A DNA stretch of 64,000 bases from Ursus arctos (taxonomy: Eukaryota > Chordata > Mammalia > Carnivora > Ursidae): assembly GCF_023065955.2 (NCBI RefSeq), contig NW_026622997.1, positions 9,720,001-9,784,000 of the forward strand, given 5' to 3'. The translations under genes were made by a program, and so were the position numbers. Positions 21,749-33,430 of this stretch are shown here, in pieces. The notes beneath the pieces were generated by a model. It saw only the letters and a list, made by a program, of their open reading frames with translations. It was not told the DNA's origin and did not search any database. Every line of letters begins with the position of its first letter. Position 1 is the first letter of the stretch.

Positions 21749-22559
21749 CATTTAAGTGAATAAAGACGTAGGTATCTGCTAAGGACTATGATGCAGTACT
21801 CTGGTAACTAGTACTTTATTACCAGGCTCAGACTGCAATTTCTCTAACACGTGAAGGGAGATACGCAGCAACAGTTTCTCACCTGATTAGATATTCACAG
21901 CCAGTTAACATTATAAAATGTTCCTGGTTTCAGCTGCAAATAGAAAGCAACTAAACGGTGTCTAAAGTTTAAAAAAAAAAAAAAAAGAAGTACTGAAATT
22001 TTGTATTTACAACATTATGTTTTAACTAAAGGAGAAACCCTGCAGGTTGCTTTAAAATAGAAACAACACAGCGAAATTCCCAGAGGTGGCATTTAGCAGT
22101 GAGATTTGGTTTTCATTTCACCTGGCTTAATAATGAAAACATGAAGGATGGCTCCCGATTTCTCCCAGATCAACATATTAATCCATTTAAAGAAATACCA
22201 AGGAGGCTGTTCCTCCTTTTCTTTAGAAGGCAGATTTAGTTTGTTCTTGCTTAAAATTGGATGTAGCTCTCAATTTTAACAGTGCCTGAGCCTGAGCGCT
22301 GTAACGTGAGTTGGATTTCAAGCAACGCTGTGGGCTGACACTGCAGTGAGAGCACTGGGGGCTTCAGCTCAGTCAGCAGCCCCTGCTGCCGTCCGTGGCA
22401 TCGGAGGAAAAGGGAACACGGGCCTTTGAACAAAAGTGTCAGCGCTGAACTCCAAGGCAACACCACCACAAAGCACAGCCTGCTCTGACTACCAACTGGG
22501 ACTGAATCAGAGAGAAGGGAAACAAAGAGGGAAGAAAAACGGTCCCCATTCCCCAGAAG
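21749..22559. other. Unique DNA with an A-run at 21,970-21,985
   Basis: A 16-base A-run may be the tail of a lost retroposon, but no body is recognisable upstream. 22,300-22,440 is GC-moderate with no coding signal. Confidence 0.45.
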
Positions 22560-22705
22560 TTTTATATATATGTGTGTATGTGAATGTGACTGTGTTTATG
22601 TACGTATGCATGCATGTGCACATTTTGTATGTCTGTACATATGTGTATGCACAGATGTATTTATGTATGTACACAGTTATATACATAAGTATTTATACAC
22701 AGTAG
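22560..22705 (+). repeat. Degenerate (TATG)n/(TGTA)n simple repeat
   Basis: Alternating TATG, TGTA, TACATATG and CATGCATG steps over about 140 bases, with an open frame that is purely repeat-derived (Tyr/Val/Cys-rich). Confidence 0.85.
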
Positions 22706-24031
22706 GAGTAACTTAGCAGTATTTCAAAGTATTTCAAGCATAAGCAAATACAGGCAGAAAAACCTTTGGCCGGTACTCTTGGCAATGAAAATTGACCCTG
22801 AACATAATGTCATAAGCCACCTTTAATAACAGTATTCTTTTCCAAAGCACCTGCCACAGAGTGAGACAAACTGGCTCTATGGAGGGTTCTTTCCTCTGGT
22901 CTTGAATTATACTGGTTGATAAGAAATCGAAATAATCATTGCCATTGCCTTTGCTAGGTTTGGAAGAGGGTCAAATCTGGAAAAAGCAAAGACTTCTAAA
23001 GGCATCATGCCCATCTGTTTGAGTGGGAATTTTTTAATGGTCCATAATGATAGTGGAATGTGGATGGGAAGAAGGCCTTGGTACCCTTGTCATGCAGGCA
23101 GATTCAGAATGAGACATGCAGCTGGGCCACACTGGGAAGTGGGGAGCACACGTGTTCTAATGCCAGTCCCTGGGAGAGTTACAGGAGTTTTCAACAGGCC
23201 TGTGTCCAGGCAAGAGCAGTGCTGGAGAGAGCAAGGCTGACAGCAGGTGTCATACCCCGGGTGAAATGTCAAGGAGGCAGGTCAGTGTGTCGCCTGGAGA
23301 GACGTGTGGGCCTGAGACACACAGCTAGGTGTCACAGCCACTCAGGTCGTCCCTGAAGAGGATGAAGGTGAGTGGGGGCCAGCAGAGGGGACTGTGTAAT
23401 GGTGCGAGAGAAGGCAGGAAAGTGGGGGCATTTTGAAAACCAGGGCAAGAGAGTTTTCAAGAGAAACAGGTCACCTCATGGTTGAAACTCAAGAGAAATC
23501 ATGGAAAATAAAGGATGAAAATTGTTTATTATTTTATATTTTATTCATTGTATTTACAACAAAGAGGTCGGTGAGGGCAGCATTGGAGCTTAAAACACTT
23601 TCAATGGTTCTTCACCGCCTACTAACCCACCTCAAGGTTTCTCTCTTAAAGCAAAGCTGTCCTCCAGGTCTCTAACTGGCAATCATACCTTACTTAGGTC
23701 TTAGGTCTTCCCATCATGGCATTTTGTTCAAGAATTTTCCTTAAAATTCATACCTATCTTATCCACCTCAAATCACACCTCTGCTGTGAAGTTTTATGGG
23801 ACCACCTCAGTTCAAAAGTTCTTGCTATTTCCTTTATAACCTAAAAGCATTTATCTTAATATTTGACAGGGGGACTATGTTAACGTAGCCATGATCATTC
23901 AGCATGTGTCTCAGAATCTGTTTTTCTTGCTGCTCTTCTATTTCCCCACATCCTCACTTTCCTCTTCTTTTTGGCTTTCTCCTTCTAAGCCATCATCTTT
24001 CCCTGGAATGTTTTTCTGAGTTTTTGGTCTG
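22706..24031. other. Mostly unique DNA
   Basis: 23,350-23,470 ('AGTGGGGGCATTTTGAAAAC CAGGG') could be an old LINE remnant. 23,690-23,880 resembles L2 3' text ('CTGTGAAGTTTTATGGGACC ACC'). Both are weak. No gene. Confidence 0.35.
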
Positions 24032-24047
24032 CCAAAATCCCCCCTTC

Positions 24048-24263
24048 TTTTTTTGGAGAGAGAGAGAGAGAGCGCGAGCTCGTGAGCGAGTGTGCACATG
24101 CGGGAGTCGGGGGTGGACAGAGGCAGAGAGAAACAGAGACTCTCCAGCAGACTCCCTGCCGAGCCAGAGCCTGACCTGGGGCTCGATCTCAGGACCCTGA
24201 GTTCATGACCTGAGCCAAAATCAAGATTCAGATGCTTAACTGACTGAGCCACCCAGGCGCCCC
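24048..24263 (-). mobile_element. Can-SINE
   Basis: GAGAGAGAGAGAGAGCGCGAGC body, 'GGGGCTCGATCTCAGGACCC TGAG' and a head ending CCACCCAGGCGCCC. Near-exact target duplication CCAAAATCCCCCCTTC / CCAAAATCCCCTTTC at 24,032-24,047 and 24,264-24,278. Confidence 0.95.
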
Positions 24264-24534
24264 CCAAAATCCCCTTTCTCAAACTTCAGCCATGGTTGAT
24301 CTTTTCTATGAAGAGGTTGTTCTGCTGAGCACCCATTTAGAAATGATCTTCTGTTTCTCTGGAACGCTTTAGCTGAATGACTACTCTTTCTGCAACTCAG
24401 AACAGTAAATGGTATTTAATTTCGGAAGCGTCCACTTGTGTGTATAATTTCCCCTCCCTCCCAACTGGATCTGAGCTCCTGGAGAAGTAGCAAACTCGGC
24501 ATTTCAGCACCTGACAGATCTGGGTCCCACCCTC

Positions 24535-24640
24535 TTGGATTGGTGAGTAGGCTCCTTGAATCTCCATTTCCTCAACTGAAAAATGGAGGCCAAGATGCTG
24601 ATTTCGAGGGGTGTGGTTCTCGTTCAAGTCAGGTGTGAGC
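24535..24640 (+). repeat. Possible MIR fragment
   Basis: 'CTTGAATCTCCATTTCCTCA ACTGAAAAATGGAGGCC' resembles the MIR core. Confidence 0.45.
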
Positions 24641-24679
24641 GGCACGCTGCTCCAGCCATGCCTGAGGTCAGTGGCAATC

Positions 24680-26080
24680 ACTGATGGGTAGATCCACTCC
24701 TTCCCTTTTTCCTTTCCTTCCTCTGCCTCCCAGTCAACTGGGCCATAAATTAACAGAGATGAAAATGCTCCCCAAACAAATAGGGAGCAAAGGATTTAGA
24801 TCAGAAAAATGGAAGTCTAGTAATGGATGCATCCTGTATTCATAATACAGAGAGTCACAGTCTTACTTCTCTGGACTTTGGCTTTCTTTTTCTCAGACAA
24901 ATGAAGAGTATAATACTACAGGTCCTGCCCAACCTACTGAAAATGCTGAGAATCTGCATGGGATAATATATATGATATATGTAAAACTATAACAAATTGC
25001 TGAATTATTGAGTAACCAAAATATTCCAAATTATGGTTCGCAGTATACAAAATTAGGTCTTTTATTATGTAACAATATTCTGTCTAGTGAAGGAAAAACT
25101 ATGTTAAGAGTAAGAATCAGATTAAGGGTTGTAGATTAAAATTCTATCCCCTATTTGCCCTTTGGTTGGTAGAAGACATGGATAAAGCAACAGAAGAAAT
25201 ATAAGATATGAAAAAAACTACTAGCTAAATAATAAATTAGTAGGATGTACCTTTGAAAGCTTTCCTTTATTTACCTTTATTTAGACTTTTCTACTGCATT
25301 TCTTCACACTGCTGTATATAACGTATTTTCCCCCCACATATCACAACATTAAATAGATTATCGATGAGCATAAAATAACCTTTGCGGTCAGCATTTGGAA
25401 TAACTTATGAAATCAATTAAAGCAGTACAAATACAAAATATTAAAATATAGTGCATCAATTATTTTTGGTTACTGAAGAGGAAAGTAAATAAGATATTAA
25501 TCATGGAAGAAAGCAGCTACAAAGGCTGTATGAATCATATAAAAATTCTAGTGATGTATTTTCATTACAGTCTATCTGTATTCACAATGGCATTTAAAAA
25601 ATAAAAATTTAAACAGCCACTACCACCATGTTTCTTTTTGGAAGGAGCTGCCAGGGCTTTGTGCTTTCTCGGTACTGAAATACTTGAGTTACAATCACGA
25701 ATTCTTAATCAGTGTGGTGGGGCCGAGGAGAAGGAAAGAGGGAGGAGGGCCTGATGTACCAGTGATGTAGGCCCTTCCTGTCTGCAGTAGCCTCTTCTGC
25801 TGAGCTAGCTCTGTGAGCACGTTTATCTGCAGCAGGTGCTCACGGGGTAATTAGGAAGGGAAGGAAATCTCTGTAGAAAATCTGAGTGTCTTCTTGAAAA
25901 GACAGTTTTACTGCTTCCTGTTAGGCATCCCCAGGACTCATAATCCCTGGAGAAGAACTCTAAATAGAAGAGATCTCCCTCCTCCCCAATCAAGCCAAAA
26001 CACACATGACGCAGTCTAACATAGTTGCTCTTTGGGGCAGTTGAGGGAGTATTTCACTTCTAACCGTGCCCCTGACTCAA
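24680..26080. other. AT-rich unique DNA
   Basis: About 1.4 kb, AT-rich, with no SINE, LINE or long open frame. One of the longest repeat-free stretches, so conserved non-coding sequence is possible, but I cannot test this without alignment. Confidence 0.45.
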
Positions 26081-26084
26081 GTAC

Positions 26085-26217
26085 CAGCAGGGCTCACGAC
26101 CTTAACAGCACATCAGAATCGCCGGGGGAGCTTCTAAAACTCCCAGGGTCCAGACTGCAATGGGAACCCCAGGTGTCAGCAAGTTTTCAGAGCCCTCCAG
26201 ATGATTCTAATTAATAT
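26085..26217 (+). repeat. hAT-Charlie-type MITE
   Basis: 'AACAGCACATCAGAATCGCC GGGGGAGCTTCTAAAACTCC', a central 'GTCCAGACTGCAATGGGAAC CCCAGG' and 'CTCCAGATGATTCTAATTAA' match the two halves of a short hAT MITE whose ends are inverted repeats. Confidence 0.7.
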
Positions 26218-26460
26218 GTATGGGAGCAGAACGATTTAACCTGGTCAAGTTCACACCTATTTCATGTACCTAAAAAAACCCCCAAAACATTAAATCTTCA
26301 GCTTTGAACAGTTTCCACGCAGAGAACACAAGAGGCTTTTGCACCTTCACCTATCCCTGCCACTTAGATGTCCCTTCATTATTTCCCTAAAGATGACACT
26401 CATCACCAGCAACAGTGAACCTGATGTGGCTCTGGGTCAGGGATGAGATGTCCACAGCTC

Positions 26461-26570
26461 AGAGAGAGAGAGAGAGTGTGTGTGTGTCCATGTGTGTTGT
26501 GTGTGTGCGCACGCGAGGGGGGAAGGAGGAGGGAGGGAGGCGGTGGAGGGCGAAGCAGGCGGCAGGGGAG
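26461..26570 (+). repeat. (GA)n(TG)n with a G-rich purine tract
   Basis: AG dinucleotides pass into TG dinucleotides, then GCGCACGCGAGGGGGG and a GGAGGGAGGGAGGCGGTGG tract. The last part has four G-runs that could fold as a quadruplex. Confidence 0.85.
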
Positions 26571-26904
26571 ATCTGTTTGCTCACATTTCATGGTAATGGA
26601 AAAACTAATTTTTTTTAGGGTTATAAGTATGTGTGAAACCATCTGGTGCTTCCTGCTGTTGCATCCTTTAGGTTTCGCGTGTTGATATGTCCATGGCATC
26701 AAAACATCATGAACCTAAAACAGTAATATTTAAAGGACATCACGTTTTATTGTAATTACACAAATTACTGATGTTTCACAGGCATGCTATTTTAGTGTGT
26801 CAGTAGTAAAGAAGTAGCGGAATATGTACATGGCATATATATTCTCTCATTAAAAGTAAGGAGAAAAGGAAAAAAAAACAAAGGAATTCCACCCCCCCCA
26901 TGTT
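26571..26904. other. Unique DNA
   Basis: No feature recognised, apart from a short A-rich run and a C-run near 26,893. Confidence 0.5.
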
Positions 26905-27215
26905 AACTGGCCATCTGGATATCACCTTTTGTGAATGTTCATATTTCTTACTCATTTCTTAAAAGCTGGTTTCACTCTTTAAAAAAAATTGATTTGTAGG
27001 CATTTTAAAAAATATATTCTGGATGTGGATCTTTTTTTTTTTAGACATTTTCACCCATTCTGCTTTTTCATTCTTTTAATAATGGTGTTCTTGCCATCAC
27101 AATTTTAACATGGCCCAATGTATTTTTCCTTTTATTGTTCATACTTTTTGTGTCCTGTTTAAGAAACCCTTGTGTACTCCAAGGTAATAAAGTTGTTTTG
27201 TTTTCCCCTAAAATT

Positions 27216-27236
27216 ATACACACACACACACACACT
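27216..27236 (+). repeat. (AC)n microsatellite
   Basis: About ten AC units inside the antisense L1 segment. Confidence 0.9.
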
Positions 27237-27585
27237 TTTCCCACTTAAATCTATACTCCACTTTCATGCATGAAATGAAGAAGAGGTCACGATTCTTTTC
27301 CCTCCAAACAGCTATCCAGTTGGCTGAGCCCCATTTATTGAAATGGGTGTCCCTTTCCCACTGCACTGCAGATCTTTGCCGTAAATCAGGTGACGGTATA
27401 TAAGTGGGTCCTTTCTGAACTGCATTCTTTCCGTTGATCAGTTAGCCTAGCCTTGCACCAGTAACACAGTCTTAGTCACCAAAGGTTTTTAATTGGTTTT
27501 ATATACAACAGTGGGAGTATTCTAGCTTTCTTCTTTAAGAATTCCTTGGCTAGCCTTGGTCCTTTGTATATCCATGTGAATTTTT

Positions 27586-27761
27586 TAAAAAAAGATTTTA
27601 TTTATTTGACGAGAGAGAGCGAGCGAGTGAGCGCGCGAGCACAAGCAAGGGGAGTGGCAGGCAGAGGCAGAGGGAAAAGCAGGGGAGGCCTTGATCCCAG
27701 GACCCTGGGATTATGACCTGAGCTGAAGGCAGACGCTTAACCGACCGAGCCACTAGGTGCC
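27586..27761 (-). mobile_element. Can-SINE
   Basis: AAAAAAAGATTTTATTTATTT, GAGCGAGCGAGTGAGCGCG body, 'CCTGGGATTATGACCTGAGC' and a head 'GAGCCACTAGGTGCC'. The target duplication TCCATGTGAATTTTT / TCCATGTGAATATTTT flanks it within the L1. Confidence 0.93.
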
Positions 27762-27924
27762 TCCATGTGAATATTTTAATGAGCATCTCAGTTTCTGCAA
27801 AAGAAAATTGCTCGTAATTTGACTGGGATTGTATTGTATCTATGCATCAACCTGGGGAACACTGACAGCTTTACAATGGGTATTCCAATCTCTGAACATG
27901 AACTATCCCTTCAGGTACAAATAC

Positions 27925-28195
27925 ATGGAAAGGAGCTCATCTTCATGAGTTATTAGAAAAATTAAAATTAAAACCACCATATATCCCCTAGAGTGGTTAA
28001 AATGAAAAAAAGACAGAAAATACGCAGTATTAAAAAGGATGTAGAATAACTGGAATATATACTGCTCATGGGAATGCAATTTGGGGCATCTATTTGGAAA
28101 ACTGCTTGGCAGTATCTTCTAAAGCTGAAGAGATGCAAAACCTATGACCTAGCACTTCCATTCCTAGAATGACCATTCACTAAAAGATTAAATAC

Positions 28196-28236
<41 letters not shown>

Positions 28237-28640
28237 GGCACTATTCAGCCTGAAACTGGAAACTACCCACATACCCATCAGTAGTAGAAAGGATAAATAC
28301 ATTTTGTGGTATATTCACAAAATGAAAAAATATAAAGCCCTGAGGACAAGCCATTCACACCAGCATGCAATAATATGGACACATCTCCAACAATATCGAG
28401 GAGTAGCCTGGTTCCATTTGTAGGAAGCACAACAGGAAAACCCATCTGTGGGATAAATCCCAACAGTGGTTATCCTTGGTGGGGTACCGCGGCGAGGAAG
28501 TACAAAGGCTTGTGAGTGTTGATAATGTTCTCTTTATTGATTTGGGTTCTGAGTACATGATATCTTCAATTTACAAAAAGACACCGAGCTATATACTCTT
28601 ATGACATTGCACTGTTTATATATTTTAACAAAAAGTGTTT
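27925..28640 (+). repeat. L1 (old), sense 3' segment with 3' UTR
   Basis: 'TAAAACCACCATATATCCCC TAGAGTGG', 'GGAAAACTGCTTGGCAGTAT', 'CCCACATACCCATCAGTAGT' and 'GGTATATTCACAAAATGAAA' are sense L1 ORF2 C-terminal text. The 3' UTR follows ('TTGATTTGGGTTCTGAGTAC', 'CATTGCACTGTTTATATATT TTAACAAAAAG'). A (TG)n run at about 28,196-28,234 lies inside. No poly(A) tail survives. Confidence 0.8.
28196..28234 (+). repeat. (TG)n microsatellite
   Basis: Nineteen or so TG units starting after ATACATA, inside the L1 segment. Confidence 0.92.
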
Positions 28641-28762
28641 CTAAAGGAATTCATAATTGGGTTTTCTGTTGAAAAACCAAATCGCTTTTAAACAATTCCC
28701 TCTCCCCATCTGCCCCATCCCCTTTCTAGAGCATTTATATGACCAATAACCTAAAGGGAATT

Positions 28763-28792
28763 CTTCTTCTTCTTCTTCTTCTTCTTTTTTTT
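28763..28792 (+). repeat. (CTT)n microsatellite
   Basis: Nine or so CTT/TTC units ending in a T-run. Confidence 0.9.
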
Positions 28793-29030
28793 GAATTCTT
28801 AAAAACAAAACAAACAAAACCAGAACAAAAGAAAGGGAAACTATGCTCCAGGAGCTTCCCCAGTTGGAAATTAGTTTACATGCAGCGCTTCCGGGTACTC
28901 TATCTTTCGACCAATTGTGAGCATCTAATTAGAAGCAGTTTCTTTACCTTTTTAACTCTTCAGATAAGAAAATGGAGAACTAAGGGATAGAAGACACTGC
29001 TACTTTCAATGAGTTTGTCTTAATTCCCTA

Positions 29031-29198
29031 TTTTTTTTTTTTAAGATTTTTATTTGACAGAGAGAGACCAACAGAGGGGGAGGGAGAAGCAGACCCCCTG
29101 CTAAGCAGGGAGCCCAACCGGGGCTCCATCCCAGGACCCTGGGGTCACGACTGGAGGCAAAGGCCGACGCACAACCGCTGAGCCACCCAGGCGCCCCC
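29031..29198 (-). mobile_element. Can-SINE, short body
   Basis: T-tract, AAGATTTTTATTTGACAGAG, 'GGGGCTCCATCCCAGGACCC TGGGG' and a head ending CCACCCAGGCGCCCCC. No clear target duplication. Confidence 0.93.
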
Positions 29199-30025
29199 CT
29201 CATTCAAATCATTACTTCTTATTCCCGCCCATTAAGAGTGATTAAGCAATGCCTTTAGCACGGACACAAGTGTAGGTCTGTGTTTATTTTTCCATGAGCA
29301 GCCTCTTTAACGGTCCCTTTGCCCATCTTTTTGTAGATTTGTTACGCTAACATCCAGTTGTCCTAATTTGTTTTTCTCTAGTTTTGTGTTGATACTAAAC
29401 TAATCAGTGGATGCAGTTACGGAATCCCAGGAAATTCATTTTTAGATACGACACAACATAATTTTCCCCAAACTTGGCAACGCATGCTAGCTTACTTTCT
29501 TCTGGTGTATTTCTAGAAAACAGGTTACTGAGATTGAGCCTTACATTTCTATAATCCACTAAATGAAAAGTGTAGAGCAAAACCGAGAGTTACAAAGTTG
29601 AGACTGTTTAACAAAACCAGTAAAGTGAAAGGCTAGGAGGTCGATTGTAGCTTTTTGTTTTTCAATTATAAATATAACACAACTACAATTCAAGTTTTAA
29701 TAAAAATACCAAAAATGATTATAGTGAGAAAAAAAAATCTCATTCGCTATCGAACAGAAAGTGCTACGAAAGAGCTGTCTGAAGAATATTTTGTTCTGTG
29801 TTTGTATCTACCCCCCTGTGTTGGTAATACATTAAAAAAAAAATTTAAGGGATACAATAACCATCACCACACAGACAGAGATTTGTGGTAATGTTAAAAG
29901 CTGTCTGTGGAAAAACTTTTTTTTAACTACATTAAATACTGAAAGTTTTTGTTTAAAAAACTTAGCTGCTCCCCAACATCATCTGAACAACGTGGAGCTG
30001 AGATGGTGATAGCTGTTTTAAACAC
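29199..30025. other. AT-rich unique DNA
   Basis: No feature recognised. The 78-codon plus frame at 29,655-29,891 is lysine-, asparagine- and threonine-rich, as AT-rich DNA gives, without known motifs. Confidence 0.5.
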
Positions 30026-30198
30026 CATGTTTCAGGGGGAGGGGGTACCAGGGTGATGGGTATTGAGGAGGGCACGTGATGTGATGAGCACTGGGGTGTT
30101 ATATGTAACTAATGAATCACGACCACTACATCAAAAACTGATGATGTACTTAATACAGTGATTAACTGAACATAATAAAAGAGAAAGAAAAAAAAAGC
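30026..30198 (+). repeat. Carnivore L1 3' end with A-tail
   Basis: 'GGGCACGTGATGTGATGAGC ACTGGGGTGTTATATG', 'CTACATCAAAAACTGATGAT GTAC' and 'ACTGAACATAATAAAAG' are the 3' UTR of a carnivore L1. An A-rich tail ends the element at about 30,198. It is strongly 5'-truncated, to about 170 bp. Confidence 0.88.
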
Positions 30199-31529
30199 CA
30201 CACCGTGTGATTTTTGGGCCCAATTTCTATGCTGGATATGTCATGCAGATATTCTTCATTTTTTCCCCAAGGTGTTCTTATTGCCTCTGGTGATTGTGGC
30301 GGGTGAGGTAGGAGGTGGAGTAGAGAATGAGGTTATACCTGAGCCATTTCCCACTTGTCCCTATTTGTTCCAGGGTATCTGTCAGAGAGTAGAAGGGAGA
30401 AAAACCAGTTCTTTGACCCCATAAGTGACTCGTATTTGGGATGAACACCCCATCACCACCACCGGGTGAGACTTAAGCATCGGTAACACAAAACTGGCTT
30501 CAGCTTCCTATGCTTATATTTTTTGGACTTACGAGGAAAGTAATAAATAAGTGGCTTAGAATGAGGAGGAATAAAATACTAGTTTTTAAAAGCTCACTTG
30601 GATGAATGAATTATTGAGAATTGGGACCATTTGTACTTGAGTAAAAACTGAATTTATTTCGAGAGTTTGAGAATTTTCCTTGGATACGATTTGTTATATT
30701 CAATGGAGGTAAAACCAAAAAAACTCTAACCACTGCGCCCCCCCTCCCCCAACACCCAAACCAAATGGAGCACAAAAACCCTGTAGTTGGAACAGGGGCT
30801 TTGCAGGGAGAAAGGGAAGGGTCATCCATTTACGGAGTGCCTTGTACATGCACGTTCCTCTCCATTCCTACCTGCGCATAAACCATCACCGTGAGGCGTG
30901 AGGAGTAAGTGGGATCCACAGCTGAAAGCAGCCCAGTAGGTAAGTACAAAACTGATTAACCCACAAAGATCATTCTACTGTGGCATCCTGTCCCCGAATG
31001 TTGTATCACTAGAATTTGACAAGGATTGCTGTCTACCCTGGGGACACGATTATTTCAAGATGATCCCTGACATTTAAACCTTTGTGGTAATTAAAAAAAA
31101 AATTGTCCTGGGAAAGCCAAAGTGGCCGGTTTTTGAGGAGGGTCATTTCAGAAATGGTGGATGGAAACAAACTGTTCAAAGATGCCATAAATACACACAC
31201 GTGCGCCTTGAGTTACTCAAAAGACACATCCAATGACTCCGCTTTGAAAAATATAAATCAAAGTGTATTTTAAATAAACTAGAAGCAATTCAGTTTGATT
31301 TAAAAAACCACATAGTGACTCTTCTCTGAAGAAAGGTAAAGAAGCCTTTGGTGTGTGTGCAAATTACTGTTTTGCTACGTTAGTCCCCCCAAGGTACACC
31401 TACTTTTGTCACAACCTTTGGCAGTCCCGCAGAGTCTGAAAGAGCAATTCTAACTTTGTTCTCACTCCCCAGCCCAGCCCAAGCCTTTTATTCACTTCCC
31501 ATCAGTCCAAACATCTTCAGTAAGCAAAA
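30199..31529. other. Unique DNA
   Basis: No SINE, LINE or gene is recognised. A C-rich run lies at about 30,738-30,752 and an A-run at 31,091-31,101. Confidence 0.45.
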
Positions 31530-31900
31530 TCTTAAATTTGTCTTTGTTGTTGTAAGAGTAATATATGTACCGAAGGGCATAAAATAAAAAGGTTGCTTCC
31601 TTCTCTCTTGTCCCTCTGGCACCAAAGATAATCACTGCTAACAGCTTCCTATGTCACAAAAAGTCTCGTATCATGACTATACACACATACAGAAACACAA
31701 CCACTGACTCAAAGTTCACTTTTGCTTTGAGCTCCTTCACAGACTGCTTCCCCCACATTCTGCTCCGTGCTCCCTCTTCCCCTATGAATTCCTGTAACAT
31801 TAATAAGTACACTGTCACGTATTGACCTGTTTTTATTTTTCAACTGGCTTTACCTCCTTTTGCCTTTTTAACAACATATCCTCATCTATCTATAATAGCA
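31530..31900 (-). repeat. Old L1 3' UTR fragment, antisense
   Basis: 'GTAAGAGTAATATATGTACC GAAGGGC', 'CTGGCACCAAAGATAATCAC TGCTAACAGC' and 'TTTTTATTTTTCAACTGGC' match the reverse complement of an old L1 tail ('...gaggtaaccactgttaacag...'). Confidence 0.6.
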
Positions 31901-32289
31901 CTGAGGACGGTGAGGGGCACACGATGTAAATTATAAAAACACCTGTCCGATGAATGACTCCACATTCTGAATTGTAAGTACAATTCACCTTCCTTTTTCT
32001 GCTGTCATGGAAGAGGCTTTTCACACACAAACAATGCCAACTCAGATATTTCTTAATGGCCTACTCTTTGCTGAGAGGAAGGGCCTGTTTATTTGGGTTA
32101 TTAGTAGCTGGGCTCTGATCCAGAAATCCATTTCTGGAGAAATACATTGCATTTTATTTTTAGCTATGAATGGGGTATACATTTTGTTTGCTTATTTAAA
32201 ATAGTTGGCTGCTCTGATAAAATATAGCTATGGATAGAAAATAATAATTGTTTCTTATATCATATTATTGGGAAGAAATAAAGAAAAAA
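31901..32289. other. AT-rich unique DNA
   Basis: No feature recognised. Confidence 0.5.
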
Positions 32290-33430
32290 AAACCACTTTG
32301 TGTCAGAAAACAAGGAGGTGCTCAAAGACTAGCCAGGCCATGTCAAAGGGACTCAGGAACTGGATAGAAAACGCTCCCACTGGCAAATGTGGGACAGTGT
32401 GAACATCAAAGGGACAATGATGGTAATGGACTACACTTTGAACAAACAATAAATTTCTAGTGATACTTAAAAAAAACAGGGGAAGAAGAGTTAGGGAGGA
32501 AAGAGAAAGCTCTTCTGTATAGAATGCCAGCAAGCTGGAAAATCACCTTTTGCCACCATTCATGTAATAATTAATTCAGGCAAGGGTCATCACCAATGAA
32601 TGCTAAAACCTGGATGAAAAGTTGCTGCAGAACAGGATATTCACTAGGCTTTAAATATCACTAATTACAGGGCGAAAGGGAGATCTCAAGCAAATGAGCA
32701 ACCTGAGCATCCCAAGTAACGGGGTGCCTCCTGATGTGACAAGACGAGAACCACCCATCATTCATGTAGTATTCGTGTCAGAAATGTTTTACCTGAAGCT
32801 AAGAACAATGAGGTAAGTACGAATGGCAGGACATTATCCAAGACAACTGGCCTGGACTCTCCAAAACTGAAATCTCACAGAAGACACACAAAAGGGTGAG
32901 GAGAGGGGTGAGGAGAAGTGCTGGGGTCCAGATTTAAGGAGACAAAAGAAACATGGCGGCCAGCGGGTGGACCCTTTATTGGATGCCAGTGGGAGCCGGG
33001 AGAGGGACGAGTATGATGTGGGGAGGGTGGGGAAATTCATATTGGATTGCATTTTATGCTAATGGATAATACTAGTGCATCACTGATAACTGTCCTGGAT
33101 GTAATACTGGTCTCTTGACTATGTAGGAGAATGTGCTTGTTCTTTGCAGACACATGCTGAAAAATTTAGGAGGAGAGTGTCATTGCGTGTGCGACTTACT
33201 TTCACGTGGCTCAGGAAAACACATACAGAGAGAATGACCATGATGGGACAGAGAAAGAGGGAGGAGAGAGAGCAAGAGGGTTGGAAAATCAGTGAGTGAG
33301 CAAATGTTGCTAATGCTAGCAACTGGTCAACCAGGGCGAAGGGTGTGGGTTATTACTGTATTATTTACAGAACTTTTTTTTTTGTATTTTTGAAAAATTT
33401 CAACATAAGTAGGAAAAAAAACCCAGACCA
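32290..33430 (+). repeat. Old mammal-wide interspersed repeat, copy 1
   Basis: Blocks 'GCAAGGGTCATCACCAATGA', 'GGTGCCTCCTGATGTGAC', 'CCAAGACAACTGGCCTGGAC TC', 'GGACCCTTTATTGGATGCC', 'ACTATGTAGGAGAATGTGCT TGTTC' and 'GCAACTGGTCAACCAGGGCG AAGGG' occur in this order. The same order occurs at 62,100-63,200, so the two are copies of one old family. I recognise the text as a common mammalian repeat but cannot name it with certainty. The left edge is approximate. Confidence 0.65.

Larger units (their letters stand above)
26905..27920 (-). repeat. L1 (old), inverted 5' segment, antisense ORF2 text, split by a SINE
   Basis: Plus-strand blocks 'ACTGGCCATCTGGATATCAC', 'AAATATATTCTGGATGTGGA', 'TTGGCTGAGCCCCATTTATT', 'GATCAGTTAGCCTAGCCTTG' and 'TTCTGCAAAAGAAAATTGC TCG' are the reverse complement of L1 ORF2 downstream of the RT core. 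The SINE at 27,586-27,761 splits it. It directly abuts a sense-oriented L1 segment at 27,925 that continues the same L1 in consensus order. Confidence 0.8.

Noticed and set aside
32755..32825. Short segment ending AATGAG then GTAAGT, like an exon with a strong donor
   Set aside because: It falls inside an old interspersed repeat that recurs at 62-63 kb, so the donor is coincidental.
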